Notes: generated from the sequence alone by a model not told the origin. DNA of 64,000 nt from Musa acuminata AAA Group (GCF_036884655.1 NC_088339.1:24013501-24077500); one strand, 5' to 3'; numbered from the stretch's first letter, positions 1 through 14,316 are shown. Translations and numbers: made by a program.

Positions 1-152
1 GTTGTCACTTATGGCCATCGACTGCCATATTTTTCTGTACTGTTGCATTTTGAAGTCCCGTTCCTTATCTTTCACAATGTAAATAACATTTAGTTATTTC
101 TGTTTTATCTTCATCTTTGGGTTTTATAATTTTGATTTGGTTTTTCCTTTAG

Positions 153-1738
153 ACAACAGATCAAAACAAAGCCCTATGCCCAAGCTGGAATTTGTGTAAC
201 TATATTGCAGAAGGCTTAGTTGTCTCAGCAGTTGGCACTGCAGGTAGAACATGCAACTCTACCCTTTTAGATGCCGCTTGGTCAATCTTGCAACGATCAT
301 TGCAACAAAAAAGGGCCCCAAGTCCAGAGACTTACCTTGCAAAGATATATGCACATGCATCACTAGGACAACTACAATGTGCTTTTGCTACCCTCAATGA
401 ATCTGAAACCGTGTATGAGAATTCTGAAGTTGATCAGGAGCTGTTTTCTCCTTTTACATCTGTATACCCACTAGTCATTGCTTGCTGCAAGAATGGCTTC
501 TCAACTTTGGATTCGGTATGGCCACAACCTATTTCAAATCGAATACCATGCCCTTACATGTGGCATACATTTCACAAAGCAAGCATAATTATTAAATATG
601 TACTACTGGTATGCAATAGTTCACGATTTGGTGAGCCAGTAAGTCTATAAGTTACACCTGAATAGAAAGGTTTCACTGTCTTGGTTCTGGCATTACTACT
701 TTTATCTTCATCTTACAATTGAGTTAAGTTATAGGGTGGTTTTCATCGAGTATTATGGCATTACAACTTTTGTCTTCATCTTACCATTGAGTTGAGTTAG
801 ATTATGGTTTTCACTGGGGATTACAAAATTACAACTTTTGTCTTCATCTTACCATTGAGTTTTGGGCAACTGATTTAATTTAGTTTGTAGGCTATCAAAA
901 TTATATACTCTTAAAACATTAGTCATGCAATGCATGCTGTTATTATTGGCAACAGTAGATGACCTTCTTGTTGTTCCTGAAAATACCATTCAGGTGTACA
1001 TTCAGTTGGAGAATTTGAGCCGTGCACACCCCCTTTACAAGTCTGTTGCTGCTCTCAACTGTGTGATCTTAGGTTGTGCAAGCATATGGGATCTTGATCT
1101 AGCATATGAGACTTTTGAGGCCATCAGTGAAAAGATCGGAGTGACACCTGATGTTCATTCTTATAATGCTTTGATGTGTGTGTTTGGAAAGCTTAGAAAG
1201 GTTACTTATCTTGCATAGTGCGTCATTATCTTTTTATTCCTTTGTGATTGTCATTGTTCCTCTTTTACGTTTGAGGAAATGAAGAAATGTTCATTTGGCA
1301 GACCACTGAAGCTTGCAAAGTGTTTGAGCATTTAGTGAGGTTGGGCGTGAAACCAAATGCAACAACATATTCATTGCTTGTTGATGCTCATCTTGTCATT
1401 CGACATTCAAAAACTGCTCTGTCAGTAATCGATGATATGGTTTGACCCATCTTTTCATACCCTACTGACTGTTGTGTTAATTTGAACTTCAATAAGGTAA
1501 CGACAATTTGGTCTTTGGATTATTGCTTATCTTTCAGGTCGAGGCAGGTTTTACTCCAAAGGAAACACGAAAAAAGGTCCAAAGATGCTATTCACAAGAA
1601 TTAGATTTTGATAGTGATGAAAGGGTACAATCTCTTGCTCAAAGATTCAAGTATAAAATGGGTGGTGAATTACGTCGAGAGATGCTTTATAATCTGGAGT
1701 ACAGCAGTATGAGGTATCCTTCACTCTTCCAGATCTAG
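153..1738 (+). CDS. PPR protein, mitochondrial type (5' partial, 4 exons seen)
   Basis: Pentatricopeptide repeat proteins are helical-repeat, organellar RNA-binding proteins. Four exons keep one reading frame across GT-AG introns: 153-515, 994-1200, 1302-1439 and 1538-1738 (stop), all joining in phase 0, giving 302 residues. The gene enters from the left edge, so start and targeting peptide are missing. PPR-like segments are visible: VTPDVHSYNALMCVFGK in exon 2 and GVKPNATTYSLLVDAH in exon 3. The tail carries RVQSLAQRFKYKMGGELRR and NLEYSS, which I recall from the Arabidopsis At1g26460 group; that orthology is an inference from memory. The stop at 1736-1738 lies 24 bases after a possible donor (gaggtatc near 1712), so the true last exon could end earlier. 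The gene has no visible link to its neighbours. Confidence 0.72.
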
Positions 1739-4270
1739 AATCATGCAGTGGTTGCTTGAACAGTTTATGTCAGCATCAAGTTCATGAGCTTAATCTTTCT
1801 GTACTCATCTTTGTTGCTGGCAGATCTTTTGTGACCGCTGCTTGTGTATTAGCTCAAGTGCAGAATTATAACTTGGATTTCTTTTGAATTTACCAGGTTT
1901 CTTGGCTGGTTGAGGAAAAGAGCAGCATGTAAATTTCTTGCTTGTAATTTATTTTTACTGAAAAGCTAAAAAGTGGGATCACCAACCAACTTGTTATCAA
2001 TATGTTTTCCTTCATTCGATTCCCTTTTAACTTTAATAACTTTCATTGTCTCATAATAAGCTTTTTAACTTGCATGATCATATTGTGGTTAGCTGCACTT
2101 TGTTTTCCTGTTATTTTTATGGATTTAGACAAATCCATTTTTATTTAAATCATTAATCACCATGTGAGATGGTGCATCAGAAGCAAATAGATTGAACTTG
2201 GTCTGAGAACTCCAGCTTGATGGCTAAATAATGTGTTATTGTCATAGCTTGTTACATTGCTTTCAGTTGGATGGGCGTCTATTCTGCCTCAGTAAAGGGG
2301 CCCAGTTGGTGCTGGTGGATCACAATGAGCTGCTGTCTTTCTTCTCTATTGCAGTTCAATTGGGAGAGCCCAATTCCGACTACAACTGGGTGTACACAAG
2401 CCCAAAAAGAAAAGGTATTCTAACTTATCACAAACTTAATTTGGGTTTTTATTTTCTATGCATTGCCATTCTAAACTTGGTTAATGGTTATTTTAATTCG
2501 ATATAAGTGAATTAGGCAGGCATAGATTCAACTTCTTGACCTCAGAAGTACTTATCTATTTAGTTCTTCCATTAAAAAATATGGGGTTATTAATTGTTAT
2601 TTCATTTGATGCCGAGTAATTAACAGACATATTAATTGAGAACAACATTATTGTAGTTTTTAATTTCATCACCAAATGTAGCACATAAATTATCGGATTT
2701 GGGCCTGTTTATGTAACTGGTCAAATGGGAGCTCCAATGACCCTAACTCCTCATTTGGAAATGAATCGAGTCCTGACAACTGGTCAACCTTTGAGGATCT
2801 AATTTCTCATGATTGACTGCTGACAGCTGCCACCCCCAAGAAAATGAATCGAGTCCACTGTGTTGCTTTTGGAACATTAATTTAAAGTGTCGATCTGTAA
2901 TTCTTTTCTGAAAGGGAAAAGAATGTGCAATCTCCAGTTTACTTGGAGTGTACTTTTACTCGTTCCACCACAAGCGGGTCTCCCTGACGCACACACTTCG
3001 CTGTCTCAATGGTAAGTGACTCATTCTCTTTTCCAACATTAAATTACATATGCCAAGTGATCTTGTAGCATCTCTCTCCTGTCTCCATAGTACACGAAAA
3101 GACAAGGATCTCTTGAGGTAACCCAGGAACATTCCAACGAGGGGATATTGACGGGAACAGCGCCAGACAGAGGAGCGTGACGTGATACGGACTACATGCT
3201 TCCACTGGCTGCACAATTCATGGGGACGCAGTGCTTCCTCTTGTCAGCTGCATGGCAACAGTTCTTGGCCACCACAGCAACCTTGAAACTGGCATTCGGA
3301 TATGGTTATGGGTTTGAGGTTTGTTTTCTTATGCTCTCCTTAACAGGACGCAGCTTTTTATGTTGATGTGCCTCTCTTGCTTTGGGACTCTTGGGACGCA
3401 AGGACTAGTAATGTTGGGCCAAAGTGTTTTGGGGATGCGCAGAATCCCACCAACCAATGAGAAAAAAAAGTGTATGCATATCAGTTTGCAAGTGTTTTGT
3501 TTCATATAGCCTGGCTTTATATATTGCTTCATCATGCATGCCTTTATCCAATCAACAACATTGCTTCTTGGTTTTTGCTATGTTGTCATTCCCAAAGCAA
3601 AAAAAGTAGGTGCACTAAATAAATTTTAGCTAATTTTTTTCTCGAGCAAGTCAACATGATTTTACCTTTTTGTCTGATAGACATTCTATCTGTACGAAGC
3701 ACACGGATTCAAGAGATATGGTAGAATTAAGTTAGATTTGAATTTATAAATTTACAAAATAGATACATCCAATTTTAGGTTCTAATAAGGTTGGTTTCTC
3801 ATATATTAGTCTTCATCACATTTAGATGCTTAATTTTAAATTCCTTCTGGCTTTTATGGTATTTCCCTCGTCTATGATGGTTTTTAGAAATTTGCTTGGA
3901 GCAATTGTTATATTTTTATTAAAAGAGTAGCAATATTCGGCGTACAAGTATATGCAATTTACATAATTCATAATAATTAACGTTACCCAATCAAATAAAT
4001 CAATTGGTTTTTATGTAACAAAATAACATCTGAATGAAGCAGGTTGAGTCGTCCAAAAATATATTTATTTTATTTTTCATCAATTTTCCCCCAAATTACT
4101 GACAATTTCTCTCTCGCAGGCTCAACATGTGTCAAGTCCCGATTGGTCGCTTCAGATGAACCCACACTGAAGCGTCTGCGAACGAATGGCAGAGACCGGC
4201 TGTTCGTGTTCTTCATCGAGGTCTCCGGCTCGGTCAAGAAACCAATTGGCTAGTAATCCGAACCATTGCC
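1739..4270. other. Intergenic region
   Basis: PPR 3' flank followed by AT-rich DNA up to the next gene's leader. Apart from the exon-like segment at 2267-2414, I see no convincing gene, RNA or mobile element. The short open frames at 2956-3609 lack splice or codon support. Confidence 0.5.
2267..2414 (+). other. Exon-like open segment of unknown origin
   Basis: A pyrimidine tract with AG at 2265-2266 precedes 49 open codons, and a GT donor follows at 2415. The segment encodes LDGRLFCLSKG near its start and SDYNWVYTSPKRKG near its end, and looks more protein-like than the surrounding DNA. I do not recognise the family. It may be a downstream or alternative exon of the PPR gene, or a relic of another gene. 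Confidence 0.22.
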
Positions 4271-4326
4271 TTGGATCCGAGCCGACGTCTTCACCCATGA
4301 TCACTTCGTTGAATTTTTCGCAACAC

Positions 4327-4403
4327 CTCTCTCTCTCTCTCTCTCTCTAACTTTATCTTCTCACGCAAATAAACCACTTCACTCGCAAGAGAGAGAGAGA
4401 GAG
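4327..4403. repeat. (CT)11 then (AG)8 dinucleotide tracts in the leader region
   Basis: A 22-base CT tract (4327-4348) is followed 39 bases later by an AG tract (4388-4403). The two are mutually complementary. They lie in what is probably the first 5'-UTR exon of the large gene starting at 6410, because a candidate donor (gagtgagt) follows near 4490. Confidence 0.7.
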
Positions 4404-6409
4404 CGATCGCCTCCCCATTCCTTGCGGAACCCTAACTCCGAGTCTCGATTGGAGCAGGAACAACCATAACTCCGTTTTGGACACGACCGAGTGAGTACAC
4501 CGCCATTTCTGCTCGCCCCCGCCTCCGTCTAACCGCGTTAGGTCGAAGCACCCGAGAGGCAGATTCCCGATTTTCCCGCCAGCGAGTCGGTTTTCTCCGG
4601 CCCCCGCGGACCCATCCGTCCGTCGATCTGTTGCTCTGCGCTGCTGTAGGTGCTGGATTTTTCCTTATTAGTAGGTTTGGCCTTATCGGTCGAAATGAGA
4701 AATTCCGCGCACTTGTCGTTGATTTGGAGAGGGGAGCTACCAGTTTTGGTGGGTCTTTTCTTAGTAAGAGTCGGGACTTGGTTTGGGGTTTCTAGAGTTG
4801 GGTCGATGCGGGGCTGCCGTTCTAGAGTGTTTTGGTGGGTCTTTGGTTGTCTACCTCTTCCAATGGTTTCTGGTTGAGTGAGAAAGAAGCCTTCAGTTTT
4901 CGTAGTTAGATTCCGAATTTATTGCAATTTAGGTTTTTTATGTTGTTAGCTTTGTCTTTTGTGTGTGTGCATGTGGTTGTTGGTGTTGTCATGCAGCTAT
5001 GCTACTGCAAAAGCTGAATGTTATTGCTGCAGTAAAGTCGTCAATCGCCTATGTTCCTTTTCATTGCCAGTGTTATCCGAGTTATTGTTTTCCAGATTGA
5101 GGTAAGATTAGATATACATCTTTCCCAGTGTGGTTCTAGTTAAGGCAATGGAAGTTGAAAATTTTTATTCACGGATTTCCTGTATGGTGGCATGTCAGTC
5201 CACTGTTATAGAGATCTTCCTCCCTAGAGTTAAGGAGTGAAGAGTATTCGTGATTAATGTACACCTTCCAACCATGAAGCTTGAGAACCGGCTTTTGGAA
5301 TTTGTGATCAGCAGATGGAAGTCACTTTAATTGAGTCAGCCTCGAAGCCATATGCTATACTTTCTCAGGAAGGCTGGTGCCCATAATCCTGCTTGGACGG
5401 AATTAAATGATGCCTTTTTGTTTTTTGGAAGGACATGACTTTGGTTCTTATCGTATTCTTGCAACCTCACTAGCTTTAAGCACAAAGTTAAGCTATATAT
5501 ATTTTAGAAGTGGTGTGCATTTTGCTTGCCAAGTTTCTTCTTTTATGTTATTATCTTTTTTATGACTCCTTTTTTGATTCGTGATTCATGTTTGCATAAT
5601 GATTGTATTGGTTTATTTCACAGGGCGGATTTTCTTTGAAGGGTTTTTTTACAAGGAACTGATTGTGATATTCCAAAATTGCTTTTGATTTCTGAGGTGA
5701 TAAATGCAGAATGTCAGAGAAATTATGTTATAACTCCTAGTCAGTGCAGACTGGTTTTTATGCTAGGAGTGGAAATTCTGAGAAGGTGCAGAATTTTCTT
5801 GAGGATATCACTAGAAGGTCAAAGTTGGCCAGTTAAGTAGAATTATGCCATGGGTGAACAAAATGTTGTGAAATTTCGGTCTCAAAGTTCCAACTGCTTT
5901 TTTCTTAGGTACGTGTCTGTTCTTTTATTGAATTTGCCTCCCAAAGGATACAATTTGACACCCCTTTATATTTATTTCCAAAATTATAAATATGCCGTTA
6001 ATTTCAACTTCACACTAATTTGATAAATTTTTAAAGGAAGGCATGCAAATCAGAACAGTAGGAAATCAACAAGGTGCCTGATTACAATATCAATTGTTTG
6101 CTCTTTAGGAAATTTTACTGCTAAGATTATTGGGTGAAGACTCAAGAAGGAAAAGCGGTTGCTCATTCTCAAAATTGTGTTTTGGCATTAGACTTGGTCT
6201 TTTTCCAAGTGTTGCTTGAAGTTGCTTTGTAATCGACACTCATGTTTATGATTTTTGATGGATATTGGAGTATCCAATAAAAGCTGTCCTGTCCCTGTAG
6301 AAGATTCAGAAGTCGGAAGCTGTTGGATTTTTGTTAATATTGAGCTTTTGGTATTTAATCCATGTTCACTAGTAGTTATCTCCTTAAGTAATGCTTCCTT
6401 GTCCGAGGC

Positions 6410-9400
6410 ATGAACAATATGCAATTCTGGCAACAGCAGTTGATGTGCAAGCAGCTTCAAGAGCCTCAGAGACAGCAGCAACTTCAGCAGCTGGATGAGG
6501 GAGCAAGGCATCCGAGTCCACATAACCAGTTATCTGCTGTAGCAAAACCTGCAACAGGAAATCAGCCGCCTGCAACTTTAAATGAAATGGCAGTCAATGA
6601 TGCATATAACTACGTGTGGCCAAATGATTTTGTTGGAGGCATGCACAACCTACCAAATAATTCTCTGATATTTACTGCTGGCAACACTAACTGGGTGCAG
6701 TCCAATATCTCTCCTGCCATGCACAATCTAGTAAATGGGGTTGTTTTATCAGATTGTCAAAGTGACACAATGCGATCTGTGGGTTTTATGTCACACCAGA
6801 TTGATCAAACTTATCATGGCATTCCTGTTTCAGGCACCAGCACTGTAAATCAGTATTCTCACCTGGGAATATCCAATAATTGCCATGATCTAGTGACTGA
6901 GGCAGATGCAACACATGCAAAGGCATCATATACATCTAGAACTTTTCAAACTGATCAGCGATCGGCTGCACAGGTTTGCTTACAGGATAAGACTTTGGCT
7001 ACTACACACAATTTCAAGGGGAAACACTTCTTTGGGAATTCACCAGTACAAGATTTGGGTAATGATGTCACATCAGGAAGCTTTCAATCAACAAACAATC
7101 TGCAGCACAGTGTTCATTTTCAGGAATTTCATGGTAGGCAAGAACAAGATTCATCTGTTAATTTGCAGGGAAAGCCAATATCACAGGTAGGAACTTCTAG
7201 TGGTGTTGCTAGTCTAGACCCTATAGAACAGAAGCTTTTGTTTGGAACTGATGATGATAACTGTGGATTTTCATTTGGTGGGAGTCTAATATCTAGCATG
7301 GGTGTAGATATGCATGGCCACTCTTCGGAGAATGATCATGTTGTTACATTCCCTTCTATCCAAAGTGGGAGCTGGAGTGCTCTTATGCAAGATGCTGTAC
7401 AAGCTTCTAGTAGTAACAACAGGCTCCAGGAAGGGTGGACTGGCTTGAATTCTCAAAAATCGGAGCAACTGATGGTCAAGCCTCCTATTATGACTAATGA
7501 CAATGGGAAGCGGCCATCTGCTTGGGATGATAGAAACCTTCAGAGTGCATCATCTTTAACTTCAACTACTGTTCCTTTGTTTAATGATGCTGATTCAATC
7601 CTAGGCTCATCCACTTCCCCTAGCGATCAGCATTGTTTTAAGTCTGCTCATGAAGAAAACAATGGGGTTTTGACTGAGGCACCCCATGCGTCATTCTTGT
7701 CGACCGCCCAAGGTGCACATAACTCTGAGTTCTATCACAGTTGTGACCAATCCCAGCTATCAGAAGGTGGTCTTCATGCTGAAAGGCCTTCAACTAGTGG
7801 AGTATGGTCTGGGCAGAGCATTAAACATCATGACAAGAACCCTGGGGACATTCAGTTTAAGTCACAGAACATAGGGTCTGGTTGGGGTGACCAACAAAAC
7901 TTGACCATGTCCAATGCCTCTCTTCAGTCTGTTACTAGGTTAAATGGTTGGAAAACAAGTCATCCAATGGCGTGTAGGGGCGGTAACACTTCAAATTATC
8001 ATGAAAATGATGAAAATTTGTGGAATACCAGTGAGAATCATGTTAATCTGAATTCTGGATTGCAACCACTCAAATCCTATATTGGCAGTCCCAAGGTTCA
8101 AGCAGAAGATTCCTTAGTAGGTAATTTAAACTCGAACAACTTAATACTCAACCAGGATATGCGTCAGCAGGCAAGTAATGCTCAGCAAAGTGTTTTAGGG
8201 AGACACTTTGCCCTCAACACGTGTGTGAATTCTGAAATTGACCAAGATGTTGAAAAGAAACAGAATCAGCCAAGCAAGAGACAAAAAATTTGGGAATCAT
8301 CTGCAAGTACTACTGTGGAAAGATTGGGCGAGAACCATGAGAATGAAAGGGATCATGGAACAGTGAACTTAGGTGATGGTTATGTTGGAAATATGACAAC
8401 AGAGAAGTCCCTGTTGACTGGCAAGGACCAATATCCTCTTGTGAGTGGAAGCCAAAGTTTCTCAATTCAGTCTTGTCAACATACTGTGGATTCTAAAATG
8501 TTGCAGAATTCACTGGGAAGTTTGAGAACTATGGGGCCTTCTTTCCCACCCAATCATAAGTTTGTTGGGAAGACAGAGTTTGCTGGTCATAAAGCTTCCA
8601 GTGATCCTGCAATTGTGTCCAAGGTAATTTTGGTTTTTCTTGGAACTACACTAAGATTCTGATACATTTCTGTTCATATGAAAACTTAACTATTTTACAG
8701 ATGATTGCAGTGGGAACCAAGGAACTGCAGTCTAGAAATACTATGCCTGTCTGTGCCTCTAACAGTTCTTTTGATGGTTCAACTGCTCAGTATTCACAGA
8801 ATGAAACTATTTCTCAAACAAGGTACATATATAGTTTGAGTATCTTTTAGCTGGGTTACTTCAACATGGCCCTTCTCCAATGATTCCCACAGCATGTGTG
8901 GCCCATGCCATGGTGTGCTATGCCTATCCTAGTCTAATAGTCATGATGTTTTAGGGTGTTATACTCATGTAGTGCTAGAATGGCTGGCATGGGCAGTTGG
9001 GGCTTTCTTCTGTAATTGAGAGTAAAAAATTTGCTTGTATGGCATTAGTCTCTAAACAATCACTTACTCATTTCTTTTATTATCTTTTATTACTTTTTTT
9101 AAATCAATTAGTGCAAGAGAACCTAGTGTTGAATCTTAAATTTGGATTTCCAAACTTCTCCGTTCGCCATTTACCTAATTTGTCTATATTTTTCTTCCCT
9201 ATTCAATTGCATGGTTGTTACAACTGTATTACAATAGACATGTTGCTCTTACCAAGCTTGATGGTGGAGATTTATGGTTTTGGCTTCAACGATCATATGC
9301 ATTTGGATCTTTCTAATGCTTGAATTTTTATAATTTGTTGCAGCAATAATATGCTTGAGCTTCTTCACAAGGTTGACTGGTCAAGGAATGACCATTCTGT

Positions 9401-12400
9401 GAATGCATCTGATCTACCTGCACAAGCTGCTGCTGAAACTTCTGTTACTCATCCTCACTTTGATTGGTCTTCTAACTTGCGAGGTTTTGGGTTACGATTG
9501 GCTCCACCATCACAAAGGCAACCACCATTAAAATATGCGTCACTTTCTCAAAAGTCCATAGATGATGCTAACAATTGGCAATTAGACAAAGAGGCAGGAT
9601 GTCAAAATCAGCCACTGTCCAATTCTACATCTTCAGTTCGACCTGTTCCTTCCCTTGATGAAGCATGGAAAAGAAAAAATTGTGATAAAACGTCCAGCCT
9701 ATATGTACAGAAACACGAGGAACTCCCAGAAGCAAATGAACATTTTATCTTCTCGTCAGCTGTGGCTTCTAATATTCCTTTAGCAGGAAATCAACTGCAG
9801 GAACAGCAGCAGCAGCTTCAACAGCAACACATTTCTAGCACTCAAGATCACCTGGTGCAGCAGCAGCAGCAACAACACATTTCCCTCAAAACTATTCATG
9901 ATGTACAGGATCAGTCTGTCAAATTTTCCTTCAGTAACCAAGCTAACGCAAGTCAACGAGTTCAAAATTCTTCACTTGTGAGGCAGCCATGTGACTCTCA
10001 CATTATGGCTGTACCTGGCCAATCTGTTCAGACATCATTGCCTGCACCGGCTGGTAGATTTTCAACTCCAGGTGATGCTTCGTTTGCTGAAACTCCTGTA
10101 CCTGTTGGTTCACAATTTTCTTCTGGAGGAACAAATTACACAAATTCAACATTTGCAAGCTTGTCTCAGACTACAAGCTCTGGCCAACAAGTACCTGTTG
10201 TAGGAACAAAGTCATTTTCACAATCTTCCATATCAAGCATGTCTCAGCAAGTTGCCTTCCCGAAGATGTTGCACAATATGTGGAGAAATATATCACCTCA
10301 ACAACAACAAGCTGGTATCAATCGTCAAATACTTGCTGCAAACATACTTCAGTCCATAGTGAATAATGATAGCATTACAAGTTTGTGGGGCATGCCAAAG
10401 GAAGGTGATCAAGTAAACAAGGAAGGAAGTGCTACTCCTGAAGTTGGTACAAGTTCTGCTAATTCACAAAAAGAAGAGAATCCACTTTGGGGCAAATCTT
10501 TGAATCTTATGCACACTGAGAAGGTGGATGATGTTTGTAAGTCAATTAGTGCATCCCAGGGAGAAGAAGCAGCAGTCACAAAACCACCTTTGGATGGAGG
10601 TTCTAATGTCCAAATATCAACTTTGGTTGATAATCATCAGCATGATACTCCTTGCTCTCCAGTATTACGTTCTCCTTTAACAAGTATTGCTTCTTATAGC
10701 AGTGATATTGGCATCTCTGGATGCATGTCAAAACCTTCGGATGTTCAACAACAAAACCATTCACTACTTCATCAATTACAATCCACGAAAGCTTCTGATT
10801 CTGATGTAAACAACTTGACAGGAAAAGGACCAAAAGGTGTTGGTTTTAATGCTTCACGGATGAACTTTAATATAGATCAGAGATTTGATCTCAGGCAGAA
10901 TAAAATCTTTAGAATTCCTGCAGATGGTAAAGTTGGTCCAGCTTCTCATATTTCGTTCCCTCCAGATTCCAAACCGCCAAGCTTTGCTTCAAATGACAGT
11001 GATGAAAGCAATCCAAGCACATCAACAGCTGGACAGCATGATCTCCAAGCTCACATGCATCCCACTAGTACAACTTCCACAGCAAATATAATGGGAGGTA
11101 GTGACTGCACCAACATTGGTCCTCAGATGGTTCCTTCCTGGTTAGAATGTTATGGGACCTACCAAAATGGCAGATCTGTTGCTGTTTGTGATGCCCAGAG
11201 AAGTCAAATAGCTGCCATTCAACAATACTTTCTCCAGAAAGCTCCTGCAACAAGGGATGATAATTATTTGGAACAAAGACTTGACAGCAGCCACATTGGT
11301 AGTTATAGGCAAGGTACACTAGCCACCAAGAGTACTCCTGGTGAGGCATCTCCCTCTTTGCTGCCTCCTGACATTATGGACCATGATATAATTGTAAGAT
11401 CAAAGAAACGTAAAATCACTACAGATGTACCGTGGAATAAGATGGTCACAGAACCACAAAGGTTGCCAAGCTTCAGGTAGTTGTTCTTGATAGCATTTTT
11501 GCTTAATATTAGTTCAATTGAAATAGATAAGACACACCCTACATTTTGCCTTTCTAAGAAACATAATCTCAGTTTGAATTAGTCTGATAAATGTAAATAT
11601 TTTTTCTTTATTTAGTATGGCAGAGTTAGATTGGGCCCAGGCTGCAAACAGATTTATTGGAAAGGTTTGTTCAGTTGCCCAATTTGGCTTGTATTGATTA
11701 AATTTTGCACTCCAATCTCCAGAACTTTAATGGCGAATATTACGGGCCTTCTCTTTTGATGATAGGTGGATGATGAAGCTGAAACTATGGAGGATGAGCA
11801 ATTTGTGCCTCAGTCACGTAGAAGGCTAATCCTTACTGCTCAGCTCATGCATCAACTTATTCCAGCAGTACCAGCTGTGACGTTGAAAGAAGAGGCAGCG
11901 GCTTCTTATAGAAGCGTGACATTCACTGTTGCCAAATCGGCACTTGCTGATGCGTGCAGCCTGGTCACTTCCTCAGAAAGTGATTCCCATGTGCTGTTGG
12001 GAAATAAAAACATGTAAGTGTTGCCCTTGAAGTTCTTCAAGACCATTAAATATTAGAATCATTTCACTTATATTTGAAGTAATTTATGCTACTTTTCACC
12101 CTGTTATGAGTGAGAGATGTAATGTGGGTTCATACTGTTCCGACAACGAAATTTTAACTATTGCTCTCTAAGTCAGATTTTTTTCCCCTTAACCTTCTAG
12201 GGCTTTGGGAGAGCTTAAGACTTCCACGAAGGTGGCGAATGACATTTTCTCAAAGCTCATGGAAGATTTCATTGGTAGATCCAAGAAAGTTGGAACTGAT
12301 TTCTCAAGGTATGAACGATAGAATGGAAGATCTTTCTTTTCCTTTTTTTTCTTGTTTGATGCCATTCTATGCAATTTCTAATTGTTGGTGCATTAGCAGA

Positions 12401-14316
12401 GCCATACAATTTCTAATTGTTTGATTATTGCGTTGGTCTTGTTACTGCTTTATTGAAGATTTCTGTTGATATTGTGGTTAATGATGTTTCCAATTTTTAA
12501 TGGACAAGTGTCAGGTGATACGTGATGGGATAGTATTAGTTATTGGGATCATAATATATAGATTCATAAGACGCCTATGCGTTACTCTATAGATTTATTG
12601 TCATCTTAGCACTTGACACATGCAGATGCAGCACTTGGTCAGAAGAAAAGGTATTTAGGACCATGACCTTTTATTTTCTTTTATTCCATCTGTCCTTTAG
12701 AGAGAAGACATTTAATTGAGAGCAACTGTGCATTTCTTTGATTTTTTTTTTTGCCCAAATCAGCCTCATCTTGGAATCTTGGAGAAATATTTCTCCGACT
12801 AGCTTCCTCGGTGCACTTCTTTGCCACATCAGAAGCAAATTACAAATTGGTTACATCTATAGTGGTTACAATAAGATGAGTGGGCTCCTTCTCTAGTAAG
12901 GGGCTGCAAAGGTTGTGCCCTCTGTCTACGATAAATCATTGGTTTGTTTAGAAGGTTGGATACTCTTGCATGGTCGATTGACTATCGCATCTTGAGTAGG
13001 TACTATCACTCGCATGCCCAAATGAGCCTTTGATACCGTACATTTTACAAAACAGCTTGATGGATAGGTTGGTTATTAGTAACGGAAGAAATGCCACCAA
13101 GGTTTGTGGTTTCTTTAATATGGAACTGCTACCGTCATTAGTGGTTAAAAACCCAGTATGGCACAATGTTCAAAGAGGTCAACTGGGAATATATTTTAGT
13201 TCGAGGCTACAAGGTTTTTCTTGAGATCAACTTGAGAGTATATATCCGATACTGTATCAGATGATAGTTGATTAGAGACTGCTTGTCGGCTACTGCCAAT
13301 ATAAAAAGATAGGAGTAGCTTATAGTTTCAACTTAATCATGTCTTCCGATGTCTTTTTTGCTTGAATCAAAATATTGGTCTGCTTCTGTATCGTATATGT
13401 GGATATGATCCTCTCCCAAAACATAGAACTTCAATACAAGGTAAAGAATGTCACAACTTCCAGGCTGTCGAAAGAAGAGATTCTTTATTCTTGATTGATC
13501 TTTTTGAAGCTGAAAATTCAATTTCTTAAAGCTGAAATTAAGCAAAGGAGAATTGAAGTTTTGGGGACATGGTGAGGGAGATGCCCAAATGTCGAGGACA
13601 AAATGCCAGATGGATGGGTGTCCTATTGTGTGGGTATGGTTTACGAGTACCTGATGGATGCAATTTTACTGCCGATTTGGTTTTTACATCAACCATCGTT
13701 GTCTCATCGAGCAGCTGTGGTTTAGGTAGAAAGGAAAACACTTATGGAGACTTGCACCTTCAGTGGCATTTTATCGTTACCGCACGTTATGAATTTAGAT
13801 GCTCGACATACAGTTTCTAAGAAATGGATAAAGAAATTTATTGATTGTTTTGCTGCTAGTTTATCTAGTGTGGGATTGTCGCTTTGCATCCAGTAATCAC
13901 AACATTGCTATATGGTTCCTCTGGATTTTTCTCCCTTCAGTCTTGCACTTGGTTATGTTACTATGAACAATCTAGATCAGTGTCATCCTCTTGTGAATCT
14001 AATTCCCTGGCAAGCTCCGAGCTGTAATTCCTGACTATTCTAGCCTTATTTTATGCTTAAATCATTTCATTTGATCAATATTTTCAGGTTGGACGGAAAG
14101 ACTTCATTGTTAGATGTTCGTTTGGAGTGCCAGGAATTGGAGAGGTTCTCCATCATGAACCGTTTAGTCAAGTTTCATGGTCGGACTCATGCAGATGCAG
14201 TCGGCGTCTCCTCCATTTCTGGAGCTTACCGTCGCAATATCTTTCTGCAGAGATACATCACTGCACTTCCGGTGTCGGGAAATCTTCCCGAGGGGGTTCT
14301 CTGTCTCTCGCTCTAG
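6410..14316 (+). CDS. Dentin sialophosphoprotein-related plant protein, Gln/Ser-rich, 1,700 aa
   Basis: A large, mostly disordered plant protein of unknown biochemical role; I recall Arabidopsis At5g07980-type proteins as its family. Seven coding exons join in frame: 6410-8623, 8701-8822, 9344-11476, 11616-11664, 11766-12013, 12201-12308 and 14088-14316. The total is 5,103 nt including the stop. The composition is rich in Ser, Gln and Asn, with poly-Gln tracts near residues 930-960 (CAG/CAA repeats at 9799-9875). The conserved part is the C-terminus: WAQAANRFIGKVDDEAETM, the basic PQSRRRLILTAQLMHQLIP, and a helical region with LDVRLECQELERFSIMNRLV. An in-frame stop at 6389-6391 fixes ATG 6410 as the first possible start in this exon. 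Relatives, as I remember them, have about 200 more N-terminal residues that I cannot find here. The last intron is 1.8 kb (12309-14087) and holds nothing recognisable. Confidence 0.8.

Noticed and set aside
6188..6575. Minus-strand frames opposite the start of the large Gln-rich gene
   Set aside because: Poly-Gln CAG/CAA codons give Leu/Val-rich open frames on the other strand. They are shadows with no splice or family support.
13569..13820. 83-codon frame in the last intron of the large gene
   Set aside because: It lies inside a well-supported intron, has no splice sites of its own and is not recognisable.
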